Positions 50,170-58,552 of a DNA stretch of 64,000 nt are shown one piece after another (the stretch's first letter is position 1; each line of letters starts with the position of its first letter). A program made the translations under genes and the position numbers. Origin of the DNA: Acidobacteriota bacterium (GTDB lineage: Bacteria > Acidobacteriota > Vicinamibacteria > Vicinamibacterales > UBA823); contig PCAK01000040.1 in NCBI GenBank assembly GCA_002730525.1, positions 186,001 through 250,000 on the forward strand. Direction: 5' to 3'. The notes beneath the pieces are model-generated. The model was not told the origin of the DNA and did no database searches. It was given only the letters and a program-made list of their open reading frames with translations.

Positions 50170-51323
50170 CCCATCTGTTCCAGGCGTTGGAGGATTGCCG
50201 CCGGAGCGATCGGCTCCCCATCGATCCGGTTGAGCCGCTCGACCGACCCGTACGCCGCGCATAGTCGCTCGACTTCCAGGCAGAGCTGCCCGGCATTCAT
50301 CTCGGGGACGAGTATCGCCTTCGCGTGCGCCGCGAGGTCTCGCAACGGCCGCTCGGGAAACGGCCAGAGTGTCACCGGACGGAACAGGCCAGCCTTGATC
50401 CCTCGATCTCGAGCGAGTCGCACGGCTCGCCGCGCGGCTCGGGCCGTGATCCCGTAGGCGACGACGACCAGCTCGGCATCGTCGACCGCGTGCGTTTCGT
50501 AGGATTCGATCAACTCGACGTGATGGTCCAGCTTGTTCAGCACCCGCCGCATGACCCGGTCGATGACTTCGGGCGCCTGCGTCGGAAAGCCATCCTCACC
50601 GTGCACCAACCCGGTGGTGTGAATGCGGTTCCCATCGCCGAAGCGCGCCATCGGCGGTACGCCATCCGGCGTATCGGCGAACGGAACGAACGCTGCCTCG
50701 TTCGGCGGCGGTGCCTTCCGAGCGGTCAGGGCGACGGTGCCTGGAGCCGGCAGCGTAACGGTCTCGAGGAGGTGCCCGACCACCTCGTCATACAAGACCA
50801 CGACCGGAACGCGACACGCTTCCGCGAGGTTGAACGCTCGCACCGTCTGTTCGTAGATCTCCTGGACGGAGGCGGGCGTCAGGACGATGATCGGATGATC
50901 TCCGTGCGTACCCCACCGCGCCTGCATGACATCTGCCTGGGAAGGGCGTGTCGGTAGACCGGTGCTCGGCCCGCCTCGCATCACGTTGACGACGACGCAC
51001 GGGATCTCGGCCATCCCCGCGTAGCCGATATGCTCCTGCTTGAGCGAGAACCCTGGTCCGCTCGTGGCGGTCATCGCCTTCACGCCACCGAGCGACGCAC
51101 CCAGCACCGCGCCCATGGAGGCGATCTCGTCTTCCATCTGGACGAACACTCCACCTGCCTTCGGAAGTTCTCCGGACAGACGCTCGGCGATCTCGGAGGA
51201 CGGCGTGATCGGGTAGCCCGCGAAGAATCGGCATCCTGCCGCGACCGCCGCGTGGGCGCAGGCCGCATTGCCCTGCACAAGTCGCCGTCCGTTCTGCGTG
51301 GACGCGCTGGTGGCGTTCGGCAT
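50166..51323 (-). CDS. korA: 2-Oxoacid:ferredoxin oxidoreductase alpha subunit
   Basis: The 385-residue product has the pyrimidine-binding domain: LVQGNAACAHAAVAAGCRFFAGYPITPSSEIAE at the start, QMEDEIASMGAVLGASLGGVKAMTATSGPGFSLK with the catalytic Glu, and a transketolase-C-like end (LVVVAYGITARAARRAVRLARDRG). It is the partner of the beta and gamma genes that follow with overlaps. It starts five bases after the iorB-ferredoxin gene stops. Confidence 0.88.
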   Translation of the reverse strand: MPNATSASTQNGRRLVQGNAACAHAAVAAGCRFFAGYPITPSSEIAERLSGELPKAGGVFVQMEDEIASMGAVLGASLGGVKAMTATSGPGFSLKQEHIGYAGMAEIPCVVVNVMRGGPSTGLPTRPSQADVMQARWGTHGDHPIIVLTPASVQEIYEQTVRAFNLAEACRVPVVVLYDEVVGHLLETVTLPAPGTVALTARKAPPPNEAAFVPFADTPDGVPPMARFGDGNRIHTTGLVHGEDGFPTQAPEVIDRVMRRVLNKLDHHVELIESYETHAVDDAELVVVAYGITARAARRAVRLARDRGIKAGLFRPVTLWPFPERPLRDLAAHAKAILVPEMNAGQLCLEVERLCAAYGSVERLNRIDGEPIAPAAILQRLEQMG

Positions 51324-51327
51324 CGCT

Positions 51328-52206
51328 CTAGGTAATGTGCACCGCGATCGCGAAGTCAGGGCAGAGCATCTCGCAGATCCGGCATCCGGTACACGCGTCG
51401 GGTTCCTTGAGCTCGACGATCTGCTGATGGTCCAAGCGGAGACATCGCTCCGGGCACATCTTGACGCAGATGTCACAGCTCTTGCACCAGGTCGCGGTGA
51501 TTTCGAGTGTGACCGACTGTGACTTCTCCGCTTCGGACCGAGCGGGCTCCGGAGGAGGAATCGTCGGATTGACGGCCCACGCTCGGCCCTTGAGGAACGC
51601 GTCACGATTGATCGCCTGGCTCTTTGCCGGAACGAGATCGGTCAGCGTGTCGAGCCACTGCTCTTCGGGAAAGTCGAGGACGGTCGACAGGACTCCGAGC
51701 AACACCGTATTGGCGGTCCTGGGGTTACCCAGCTCGCCCGCCATGCCGGTGGCGTCCAGCGCATAGCCGGTGTCGACTCGAGAAAGGATCTCCGCCGCGG
51801 TGTCGGTGACGTACCCGGATGGAGCCCCGGGTCGACGATCCCGGCAGGCGAATGGCGGGACCAACCGCCGCGTGTCGGAGATGAAGGTGCCGTCGTGCGG
51901 TTTCAAGTGGGGCAACCAGCGGATCCCCTCCGCCCACTCCAGTGCCAGGAGCACGTCGGCCTCTCCGGCTGGGATCGTCGGAGACCAGACCTTTGCGCCG
52001 AATCGGACGTGGCTGAACACCACGCCTCCCCGCTTGGCCATCCCGTGCACTTCACTCTGCTTGACCGTGAAACCGTTCGCCTGGCACAGCCGAGCCAGGA
52101 CCTTGGAGACCAGAAGCACGCCCTGCCCGCCGACCCCGACCACGAGCACGTTCGTGGGAGGGGGGTGATCCAGAGTCGACGGCGATCGGGCCGGCCGCTC
52201 GTGCAT
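51328..52206 (-). CDS. iorB: IorB fused to a C-terminal dicluster ferredoxin
   Basis: The 292-residue product combines an IorB domain (NVLVVGVGGQGVLLVSKVL; VKQSEVHGMAKRGGVVFSHV) with a ferredoxin of about 60 residues containing CKSCDICVKMCP and CTGCRICEMLCP. Normal IorB has no ferredoxin, and korABC lacks a separate delta subunit, so the attached ferredoxin may serve both the IorAB and KorABC enzymes of this operon. The ATG at 52206 overlaps the iorA stop (ATGA). Confidence 0.85.
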   Translation of the reverse strand: MHERPARSPSTLDHPPPTNVLVVGVGGQGVLLVSKVLARLCQANGFTVKQSEVHGMAKRGGVVFSHVRFGAKVWSPTIPAGEADVLLALEWAEGIRWLPHLKPHDGTFISDTRRLVPPFACRDRRPGAPSGYVTDTAAEILSRVDTGYALDATGMAGELGNPRTANTVLLGVLSTVLDFPEEQWLDTLTDLVPAKSQAINRDAFLKGRAWAVNPTIPPPEPARSEAEKSQSVTLEITATWCKSCDICVKMCPERCLRLDHQQIVELKEPDACTGCRICEMLCPDFAIAVHIT

Positions 52207-54056
52207 CACGCGTCCTGACCTGCGACCAGCCGGATGCAGTCGGTCGGGCACACCTGGACGCACAGCGTGCAGCCGACGCACGAGATGGCGTCGATTCGAA
52301 CCTTGTGACGACCTTCGTACCAGCCGTCGCCCCAGGTGATAGACGGGCAGCCCAGGTTCATGCAGGCCTGGCACGCGGTGCACCCCTCGGCGTGAACCTC
52401 GAACGGCGGCCCCTTGATCTTGACCGGATCGAGTACGCACGGCCGATTCGAGATCACCACCGCCACGCCGTCGAACTGCGTGGCTTCCCGATACGCCTGG
52501 TAGAGGGCAGGCACGTCGTAGGAATCCACGACCTTGACCCACTCCACACCGAGGGCGCGAACCAGTTGCTCGAAATCGATGCGATGGGTCGCCTCTCCCC
52601 TGAGTGTTCGCCCCGTGCCTGGGTGTTCCTGCCCGCCGGTCATCGCCGTCGTGTGGTTGTCGAGGAGGGCCACGGTGATGTTGGACCGGTTGTAGACCGC
52701 ATCCATCAGGGCCGGCACGCCGGCGTGCAAGAAAGTCGAATCGCCGATCGTCGCGACGATCGGGACCGAGCCGTCGGTCGTCCGGGCCATGCCCGCGGCG
52801 ATCCCGATACTCGAGCCCATGGAGACGCAGATGTCGGTGGCCCTCACCGGCTCGATGACCGACAGGGTGTAGCAGCCGATGTCACCCGCCACTCGAGCCT
52901 CGAGTGCTCGCATCGCCATGAAGGTGCTCATGTGCGGGCAGCCCGCACACAGTACTGGCGGACGCGGCATCGGGGTCAAGGCGTGCGTCGATGGGCGGTT
53001 ACCGGCGGGTAGCACGTTCGCCTTGACGAGTCCGGCCCTGACGCCTTCTGCACTGAGCTCTCCGGTGCGATCGAAGTACTCTTTGCCCTCTGTCGCGAGA
53101 CCCATCGCACGGAGTGCGGTCTCGACGACCGGCTCGAGCTCCTCGACGACCATGAGACGATCGACCGAGGCCGCGAAGCTGCGCAGCGTGCGCTCCGGGA
53201 GCGGATAGGAACCAGCGAGTTTCAGGATGCTGGCTGGCGGGGCGACCTCCTTGACGTAGCTGTAGGCCATGCCGACCGTGACGATCCCGATGCTGGACGC
53301 GCCCGCCTCCAGGATGCTGAGCTCGCCGGCGTCGACCCAGGCGGCGACCTTCGCCTCGCGCTCGAGGACCAGCGGATGCCGGGTACGCGCGTAGGCCGGA
53401 ATCATGACCTGCTTCGCCGGGTCGTCTCGATACGGTCGCCTCGGGGGCTCGACCCGGGGTCCCACGGTTACCGGACTCCGGGTGTGGGAGAGTCGAGTCG
53501 TGCTGCGGAGCATGACCGGCGTGTCGAACCGCTCGCTCAGCTCGAAGGCGAGCTTCGTAAGCTGGAGCGCCTCCTGGGCGTCCGAAGGTTCGAGCACGGG
53601 GATCTGGGCGAATCTGGCGAAGTAACGCGAGTCTTGCTCGTTCTGTGAGGAGTGGATACCCGGATCGTCGCACACCGCGAGGACCAGACCGGCGTTGACG
53701 CCGATGTAGGACTGAGACATGAGCGCGTCGGCGGCCACGTTGAGGCCCACGTGCTTCATCGCAGCCAGCGCGCGCACTCCGCCCAGGCTGGCACCTATCG
53801 CCACGTCGAGCGCCACCTTCTCGTTGGGTGACCACTGGGCGTGCAGATCGTCGACCGGGTAGGTCGCGAGCGACTCGAGTATCTCTGTGCTTGGCGTCCC
53901 CGGGTACGCCGCCGCAACCCTCACGCCCGCCTCCCAGGCTCCGCGAGCGATCGCCTCGTTGCCAGTAACCCCGACGATCTGCCCCGGTTCCTCACTCGGG
54001 CCGTGCGGAGCGCTATTGACTGGCTCAACTTCTATCTTGACGTTGATGTCGGTCAC
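52206..54056 (-). CDS. iorA: Indolepyruvate:ferredoxin oxidoreductase alpha subunit (stand-alone copy)
   Basis: The 616-residue product is a normal-length IorA: GNEAIARGAWEAGVRVAAAYPGTPSTEI, AAMKHVGLNVAADALMS, the ThDP motif TIGDSTFLHAG...LDNHTTAMTGGQ, and a C-terminal pair of clusters (CTACQACMNLGCP, CVGCTLCVQVCP). It oxidises aryl pyruvates to aryl-acetyl-CoA and reduces ferredoxin. It lies directly after paaK, with which it is often paired, and shares only the IorA domain with the fusion protein at 32060-35419. Confidence 0.9.
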   Translation of the reverse strand: MTDINVKIEVEPVNSAPHGPSEEPGQIVGVTGNEAIARGAWEAGVRVAAAYPGTPSTEILESLATYPVDDLHAQWSPNEKVALDVAIGASLGGVRALAAMKHVGLNVAADALMSQSYIGVNAGLVLAVCDDPGIHSSQNEQDSRYFARFAQIPVLEPSDAQEALQLTKLAFELSERFDTPVMLRSTTRLSHTRSPVTVGPRVEPPRRPYRDDPAKQVMIPAYARTRHPLVLEREAKVAAWVDAGELSILEAGASSIGIVTVGMAYSYVKEVAPPASILKLAGSYPLPERTLRSFAASVDRLMVVEELEPVVETALRAMGLATEGKEYFDRTGELSAEGVRAGLVKANVLPAGNRPSTHALTPMPRPPVLCAGCPHMSTFMAMRALEARVAGDIGCYTLSVIEPVRATDICVSMGSSIGIAAGMARTTDGSVPIVATIGDSTFLHAGVPALMDAVYNRSNITVALLDNHTTAMTGGQEHPGTGRTLRGEATHRIDFEQLVRALGVEWVKVVDSYDVPALYQAYREATQFDGVAVVISNRPCVLDPVKIKGPPFEVHAEGCTACQACMNLGCPSITWGDGWYEGRHKVRIDAISCVGCTLCVQVCPTDCIRLVAGQDA

Positions 54057-55387
54057 TTCGGCACCCTTTGGGCGGTTGCGGGCATCGCCTCCGTTCGGTG
54101 GTCCTTGACGCGGACCGCTTTCCCCTCGCAGCGGTCGAGCTGGCCCGGCGCCACGACCTCGACCCCGGCACGAAGCCCGAGACTCTGGTGCAGCTCGGTC
54201 TGGGCTAGGCGACGAAGATCGTCAACTGCCGTGGCACCCCGGCCGTAGATCTCTGCCATCGCCTCGACCTGAATGTCCAGCCCGTCGAGCTGATCCGCTC
54301 GCCGATCCACGAGAATCACGTAGTGAGGCGCCAGCCCCTCGAGTTTCACGAGCGCCTCCTCGATCTGCGACGGAAAGACGTTGACGCCACGCACGATGAG
54401 CATATCGTCAGTCCGGCCGTGGACCTTGGTCATTCGTGCGAGTCGCCGACCGCAGGCGCACGGTTCGGTCGCGAGTCGAGTCCTGTCTCGCGTCCGATAT
54501 CTGAGAAGCGGAATGCCGGTCTTCGTCAGGGTCGTCAGGACCAGTTCGCCGTCGCATCCGTCGGGAAGCGGGTCCCCGGTTTCGGGGTCGATGATCTCGG
54601 CCAGGAAGTGGTCTTCGAACAGGTGGAGCCCATCGTGCTCAGCGCACTCCACGGCCACGCCCGGTCCGATGATCTCGCTGAGGCCGTAGATGTCGAACAC
54701 CTCGAGCCCGAGTTGCGACTCGACCTTCGCGCGCAGTGCCTCGGAACTCGGCTCGGCGCCCATCAGGCCGACGCGCAGCTTCAGTCGAGCGTGCACGTCG
54801 ATGTTGAGTTCCCGCGCCATGTCTGCCAACACGAGCCCGTACGAAGGGGTGCATCCGAGCACCGTAGCGCCGAAGTCTTCCATGAGCATCAGATGGCGCT
54901 TCGTGAATCCGCTCGATGCCGGAACGACCACCGCTCCGATGGTCTCCGCCCCGAGTCCGATGCCCAGACCACCCGTGAACAGGCCGTAGCCATAGGCATT
55001 GTGGACCACGTCTGCTGAGGTGACACCGGCGGCGCTCAGGGTCCGGGCCATCAGTTCGGCCCAGACCTCCATGTCGCCGCGCGTGTAGCCCACCACGGTC
55101 GGCTTGCCGGTCGTTCCGCTCGAGGCGTGGATCCGCACGATCGCATCCAGCGGAGCGGCGAACAAGTCGAACGGGTAGTGGTCACGCAGATCGCTCTTCG
55201 TCGTGAACGGCAACCGCGCCACGTCGTCCAGCGTTCGAATAGAAGCGGGGGCAGCTTGGGCGCGTTCGAGTGCGCACCGATAGAAGGGGACGTGGTCAGA
55301 GAGGTAGCTCAGCAGGTCGCGCAGGCGCGCCAGTTGAAGTTCGACGAGGTCCCGCCGCGCAAGGCATTCAGCCTGCTGATTCCACAT
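54053..55387 (-). CDS. paaK: Phenylacetate-CoA ligase
   Basis: The 444-residue product has the PaaK start MWNQQAE, then LSDHVPFYR, the ATP loop IHASSGTTGKPTVVGYT, the adenylate motif FDIYGLSEIIGPGVAVEC and a C-terminal domain with GRTDDMLIVRGVNVFPSQIEE. It activates phenylacetate or a substituted aryl acetate with ATP and CoA. Together with IorAB it lets aryl pyruvates and aryl acetates meet at aryl-acetyl-CoA. It heads the minus-strand operon; its end overlaps iorA. Confidence 0.92.
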   Translation of the reverse strand: MWNQQAECLARRDLVELQLARLRDLLSYLSDHVPFYRCALERAQAAPASIRTLDDVARLPFTTKSDLRDHYPFDLFAAPLDAIVRIHASSGTTGKPTVVGYTRGDMEVWAELMARTLSAAGVTSADVVHNAYGYGLFTGGLGIGLGAETIGAVVVPASSGFTKRHLMLMEDFGATVLGCTPSYGLVLADMARELNIDVHARLKLRVGLMGAEPSSEALRAKVESQLGLEVFDIYGLSEIIGPGVAVECAEHDGLHLFEDHFLAEIIDPETGDPLPDGCDGELVLTTLTKTGIPLLRYRTRDRTRLATEPCACGRRLARMTKVHGRTDDMLIVRGVNVFPSQIEEALVKLEGLAPHYVILVDRRADQLDGLDIQVEAMAEIYGRGATAVDDLRRLAQTELHQSLGLRAGVEVVAPGQLDRCEGKAVRVKDHRTEAMPATAQRVPK

Positions 55388-55693
55388 CCTCCGCTAGCGC
55401 CCTGCCAGCGCAGGACGGACCGTTATGAACCGACGAGAGGAGCGCCGACCGTCTGGCCAAGTAGAAGCTCCCACGCTCAAGATTCGTATGATTGTCGTCA
55501 TATGAGCTATCTCCGCTCCGCGAGAGTATAGCGTCTTCGTCGCCTGTGCTACCCCCTGAGAGGTCAGGAATCCCTCCGGTTCCTGTGCGGATTGGCAAGC
55601 ACGAGGCGACGCCGTCGGCGAGGTGCCATTCTGCCGGAGTCCGTTATTTCGCCCTCGTGTGAAGACGCGAGGCCACGTTCTCGGGAGTGAAAG
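55388..55693. other. Divergent intergenic region, 306 bp
   Basis: No gene is seen between paaK (minus) and the HpaB-type gene (plus). The region holds the palindrome at 55487-55502 and, 25 bp beyond it, a TATAGC (55527-55532) that could be a -10 element for the plus-strand operon, placing the palindrome centre about 44 bp upstream of a likely transcription start. This is close to the class II distance of CRP-type activators, but the promoter is a guess. Confidence 0.45.
55487..55502. promoter_or_regulatory. Palindromic operator candidate, TATGA-N6-TCATA (site D)
   Basis: Exact TATGA-ttgtcg-TCATA with an extended CG...TG flank (CGTATGA/TCATATG, 55485-55504). It lies between the two largest divergent aromatic operons, 100 bp from the paaK start and 192 bp from the HpaB-type start. 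Confidence 0.6.
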
Positions 55694-57247
55694 ATGACCA
55701 AGCAGGCAGCAAGCGCAGCGTCGAGCTACGTTCCGCCGATCAAGTCGGCGATTCCGTCGGCTAAGGGTGAGGGAGCATACACCGGTCAGAGGTACCTGGA
55801 CAGCCTGAAAGACGACCGGGTCATCTGGTACAAGGGCGAGAAGATCACGGATGTCACGACGCATCCGCTGTTCTCGGAGATGGCGCACGAGATTGCTCGC
55901 ATCTACGATCTGCAGCATGCGTCCGAGACCCGGGACGTCATGACGTTCGAAACCGAGGAGGGCCGGCGGGTTTCTCGATCATTTCAGCTCCCGATGGAGC
56001 CGGCCGACCTCCAGAGCAAGCGCGAGAACACGCAGCTCTGGTGTACCGAGGTCAAGGGGATGTGCGGTCGCCTCCCTGATTTCTGTGCCGCCATGACCAT
56101 CGGGTTCTATGACCTCCGCAACGAACTGGCCAAGCTGAATCCCGACCTGGCGAAGAACGCGGAAGCCTATTACCACTATGCGCGAGACAACGACATCTGC
56201 ATTTCGCACGCCCTGCACGATCCGTGCATGGACAAGTCGTTGCGCCCGAGCGAGGATCCCGATCGCTGCCTTCGCGTGGTCGAGGAACGGGACGATGGCA
56301 TCGTGGTTCGGGGTGCGCGCTTCAACACGTTCGGCCCGTTCTCCAACGAGATCGTCATTGCGCCGACCGTCGCCTTCACGAAGGAAGAGGAGGAGTTCGC
56401 GATCTGGTTCACCGTGCGGTGCGACGCGCCGGGCCTGAGTCAGATGTGCCGCGAGATCTACTCCGGTCGGTCCAAAGCGGACCATCCGATGTCGGCTCGG
56501 TACGACGAGATCGACACGGTCGTGATTTTTGACGACGTCTTCATTCCGTGGGAACGGGTGTTCCTGTACAAGCAACCACTCGAGGCGACTCGAATGATCC
56601 GCGGCGGTGTGATGATGTGGGCGACCTTCTGCGGCTCGCAGCTAACACAGACGCGCCTGGAGTTCCTAATCGCCGTGGGTCACCTCCTGGCGGAAACGTC
56701 GGGTGTCCACAAGCGGCCGGAGATCATTGCGGCGCTCGGCGAGATGTGCATGAACCTGAAACTCATGCGGTCGAGCCTTCGCGCCGCAGAGATCGACAGC
56801 CGGCGAAGCGCCTCCGGATTGCTTCGTCCCGCAACGACACCGGAGCGGCGGGCCCTCGTGGCGAAGGTCTCGGAACGCTTCATCAACCTCATTCAGCAGA
56901 TCGGCACGAGCTCGATTATCTTCCTGCCCATGGCGGAGGATTGGGACAATCCGACGCTGAAGAAGTATCTCGACCGCTGGTGGCGGGGCCGGCAGTCGTC
57001 GCCGGAAGATCGCTACAAGATCTGCAAGCTCGCCTGGGAGCTGTCCGGCGACGCCTACGGCGCGCGTCAGCAGATGTACGAACGTCTGCACTCCGGTGAT
57101 CCCGCCGGCATGGTGGCCGGCTCCTATCGGAACTTCGATCTGCAGCCGGGTCTCGAGATGGTGTCGAACTACCTCGGTCTCGAGACGCCGCTGGCGGTCG
57201 CGCCTCCGTTGCCCTCTCCCCCCGGAGTGAGTGACGAGACTCGGTAA
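55694..57247 (+). CDS. hpaB: HpaB-type FADH2-dependent aromatic monooxygenase (4-hydroxyphenylacetate 3-hydroxylase family)
   Basis: The 517-residue product matches the HpaB/PvcC/4-hydroxybutyryl-CoA dehydratase family: TGQRYLDSLKDDRVIWYKGE, GMCGRLPDF near residue 126, NDICISHALHDP near residue 172, DDGIVVRGARFNTFGPFSNEI and FDDVFIPWERVFLY. The Arg of GRLPDF and the His of SHAL match substrate-side residues reported for Thermus HpaB, but the Tyr of that motif is Phe here. The Fe-S ligands of the dehydratase branch are absent, so oxygenation of a phenol is likely. GGAG lies six bases before the ATG. No flavin reductase (hpaC) is visible. Confidence 0.8.
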   Translation: MTKQAASAASSYVPPIKSAIPSAKGEGAYTGQRYLDSLKDDRVIWYKGEKITDVTTHPLFSEMAHEIARIYDLQHASETRDVMTFETEEGRRVSRSFQLPMEPADLQSKRENTQLWCTEVKGMCGRLPDFCAAMTIGFYDLRNELAKLNPDLAKNAEAYYHYARDNDICISHALHDPCMDKSLRPSEDPDRCLRVVEERDDGIVVRGARFNTFGPFSNEIVIAPTVAFTKEEEEFAIWFTVRCDAPGLSQMCREIYSGRSKADHPMSARYDEIDTVVIFDDVFIPWERVFLYKQPLEATRMIRGGVMMWATFCGSQLTQTRLEFLIAVGHLLAETSGVHKRPEIIAALGEMCMNLKLMRSSLRAAEIDSRRSASGLLRPATTPERRALVAKVSERFINLIQQIGTSSIIFLPMAEDWDNPTLKKYLDRWWRGRQSSPEDRYKICKLAWELSGDAYGARQQMYERLHSGDPAGMVAGSYRNFDLQPGLEMVSNYLGLETPLAVAPPLPSPPGVSDETR

Positions 57248-57277
57248 CCCTCGAACGAGTGAGAGTGGAGGAACCAG

Positions 57278-58288
57278 ATGGCGGAAATCATCTACGGCAT
57301 GGGCGTCTCCCACAGCCCGCATCTGTCCACGCCGCCCGAGCAGTGGGATCGCCGGGCCGTTGCTGACAAGCGGAACCCGGCCCACCCGTTCCGGGGCGGT
57401 ACCTACACGTTCGACGAACTGGTCGAGCTTCGGAAGGGCGAGAACCTCGCGGCCCGGTGCAACCTCGACGTCTACCGAGAGCTCGACGCCAAGAATCAGG
57501 CGCGCCTGAAGCAGCTCGCGGACAGGTTCGCCGAGGCCGCGCCGGACATCCTGGTCATCATGGGGAACGACCAGCGCGAGGTCTTCCAGCCGAGCCACAC
57601 CCCAGGATTCCTCGTGTACTACGGCGACACCGTCGTGAACAAGGCGGTCACGGCCGAGGCTATGCAGGGGATGTCGCCGGGAATCGCCGAGTCGATCTGG
57701 GGAACCAATCCAGAGACGGACATCACCTATCCGTGCGAGCCGGCGCTCGCCAACCACATCATCTCCACCCTGATCCGCGAGGAATTCGACGTCTCGGCAT
57801 CGAACGAACTGCCACGCGGGGACGACAACCCACGGAGCATCCCGCATGCCTTCGGATTCTTGTACCGACGGATCTTGAACGACAGGCCGATCATTACCGT
57901 GCCGATCTTTACGAACACGTTCTTTCCGCCGAATCAGCCAACGGCCAAGCGCGTGCTGGAGTTTGGGAAGGCCGTCGGTCGGGCGATCAAGTCCTGGGAC
58001 AGCGACCTCAAGGTTGCCGTGTCGGCCACGGGTGGATTCAGCCACTTCGTGATCGACGAGGAGTTGGATCGCCGGGTCCTCGACGCGCTCGCGAATCGGG
58101 ACGACGCAGCCATCATCGGCGAGCCGGAGAGCAGCTTCCAGTCCGGATCGTCGGAGATCAAGAACTACATCGCGACGGCGGGCGTGCTCGACGGCACCGG
58201 CTTGAAGATGGAGCTTCTGGACTACATTCCGTGCTACCGGTCCGAGGCCGGAACCGGGAACGCCATGGTCTTTATGACGTGGTCGTAG
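57278..58288 (+). CDS. LigB-type (class III) extradiol ring-cleavage dioxygenase-like protein
   Basis: The 336-residue product has the LigB fold: GVSHSPHL at residues 9-16 with the first metal His, LVIMGNDQREVF near residue 93, and SATGGFSHFVIDEELD near residue 250 with the late His and Glu region. In classical members the second motif is NDH; here it is NDQ, a variant present in a large uncharacterised branch. It would open a catechol made by the preceding monooxygenase. GGAGG lies six bases before the ATG; the genes are 30 bp apart. Confidence 0.75.
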   Translation: MAEIIYGMGVSHSPHLSTPPEQWDRRAVADKRNPAHPFRGGTYTFDELVELRKGENLAARCNLDVYRELDAKNQARLKQLADRFAEAAPDILVIMGNDQREVFQPSHTPGFLVYYGDTVVNKAVTAEAMQGMSPGIAESIWGTNPETDITYPCEPALANHIISTLIREEFDVSASNELPRGDDNPRSIPHAFGFLYRRILNDRPIITVPIFTNTFFPPNQPTAKRVLEFGKAVGRAIKSWDSDLKVAVSATGGFSHFVIDEELDRRVLDALANRDDAAIIGEPESSFQSGSSEIKNYIATAGVLDGTGLKMELLDYIPCYRSEAGTGNAMVFMTWS

Positions 58289-58297
58289 CAGTCTGTC

Positions 58298-58552
58298 GTG
58301 AATTCGCGTCGTGCGCCTGGGACGGGAGTGGCGAGCCGGCGCAGGTACGGACTCTACGGGGTGCTCGTCGTCCTGTTCCTGGCGCATAACGATCTCTGGT
58401 ACTGGCGTGACGCCCGCCTCGTGCTCGGACTCCCGGTTGGCCTCCTCTATCATGTCGTCTACTGCCTCGTTGTGGCGGTCGTGCTGGCGGCCGCCGTCTA
58501 CCTCGGCGCGCCCGAGCCGGCGACACCCCACCGAGACCACGACGACGCTTGA
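58298..58552 (+). CDS. Small two-helix membrane protein, likely symporter partner
   Basis: The 84-residue product starts at GTG and has two hydrophobic segments (about residues 18-35 and 45-68) joined by HNDLWYWRDARLVLGLPVGLLYH, a pattern typical of short proteins encoded directly before SSS symporters (DUF3311-like). Its stop overlaps the symporter start (TGATG). It probably assembles with or stabilises the symporter. Confidence 0.55.
   Translation: MNSRRAPGTGVASRRRYGLYGVLVVLFLAHNDLWYWRDARLVLGLPVGLLYHVVYCLVVAVVLAAAVYLGAPEPATPHRDHDDA

Noticed and set aside
55694-57247. 4-Hydroxybutyryl-CoA dehydratase
   Set aside because: The C-x3-C and H-x6-C iron-sulfur ligands of that branch are not at the matching places, and the neighbours are aromatic-pathway genes.
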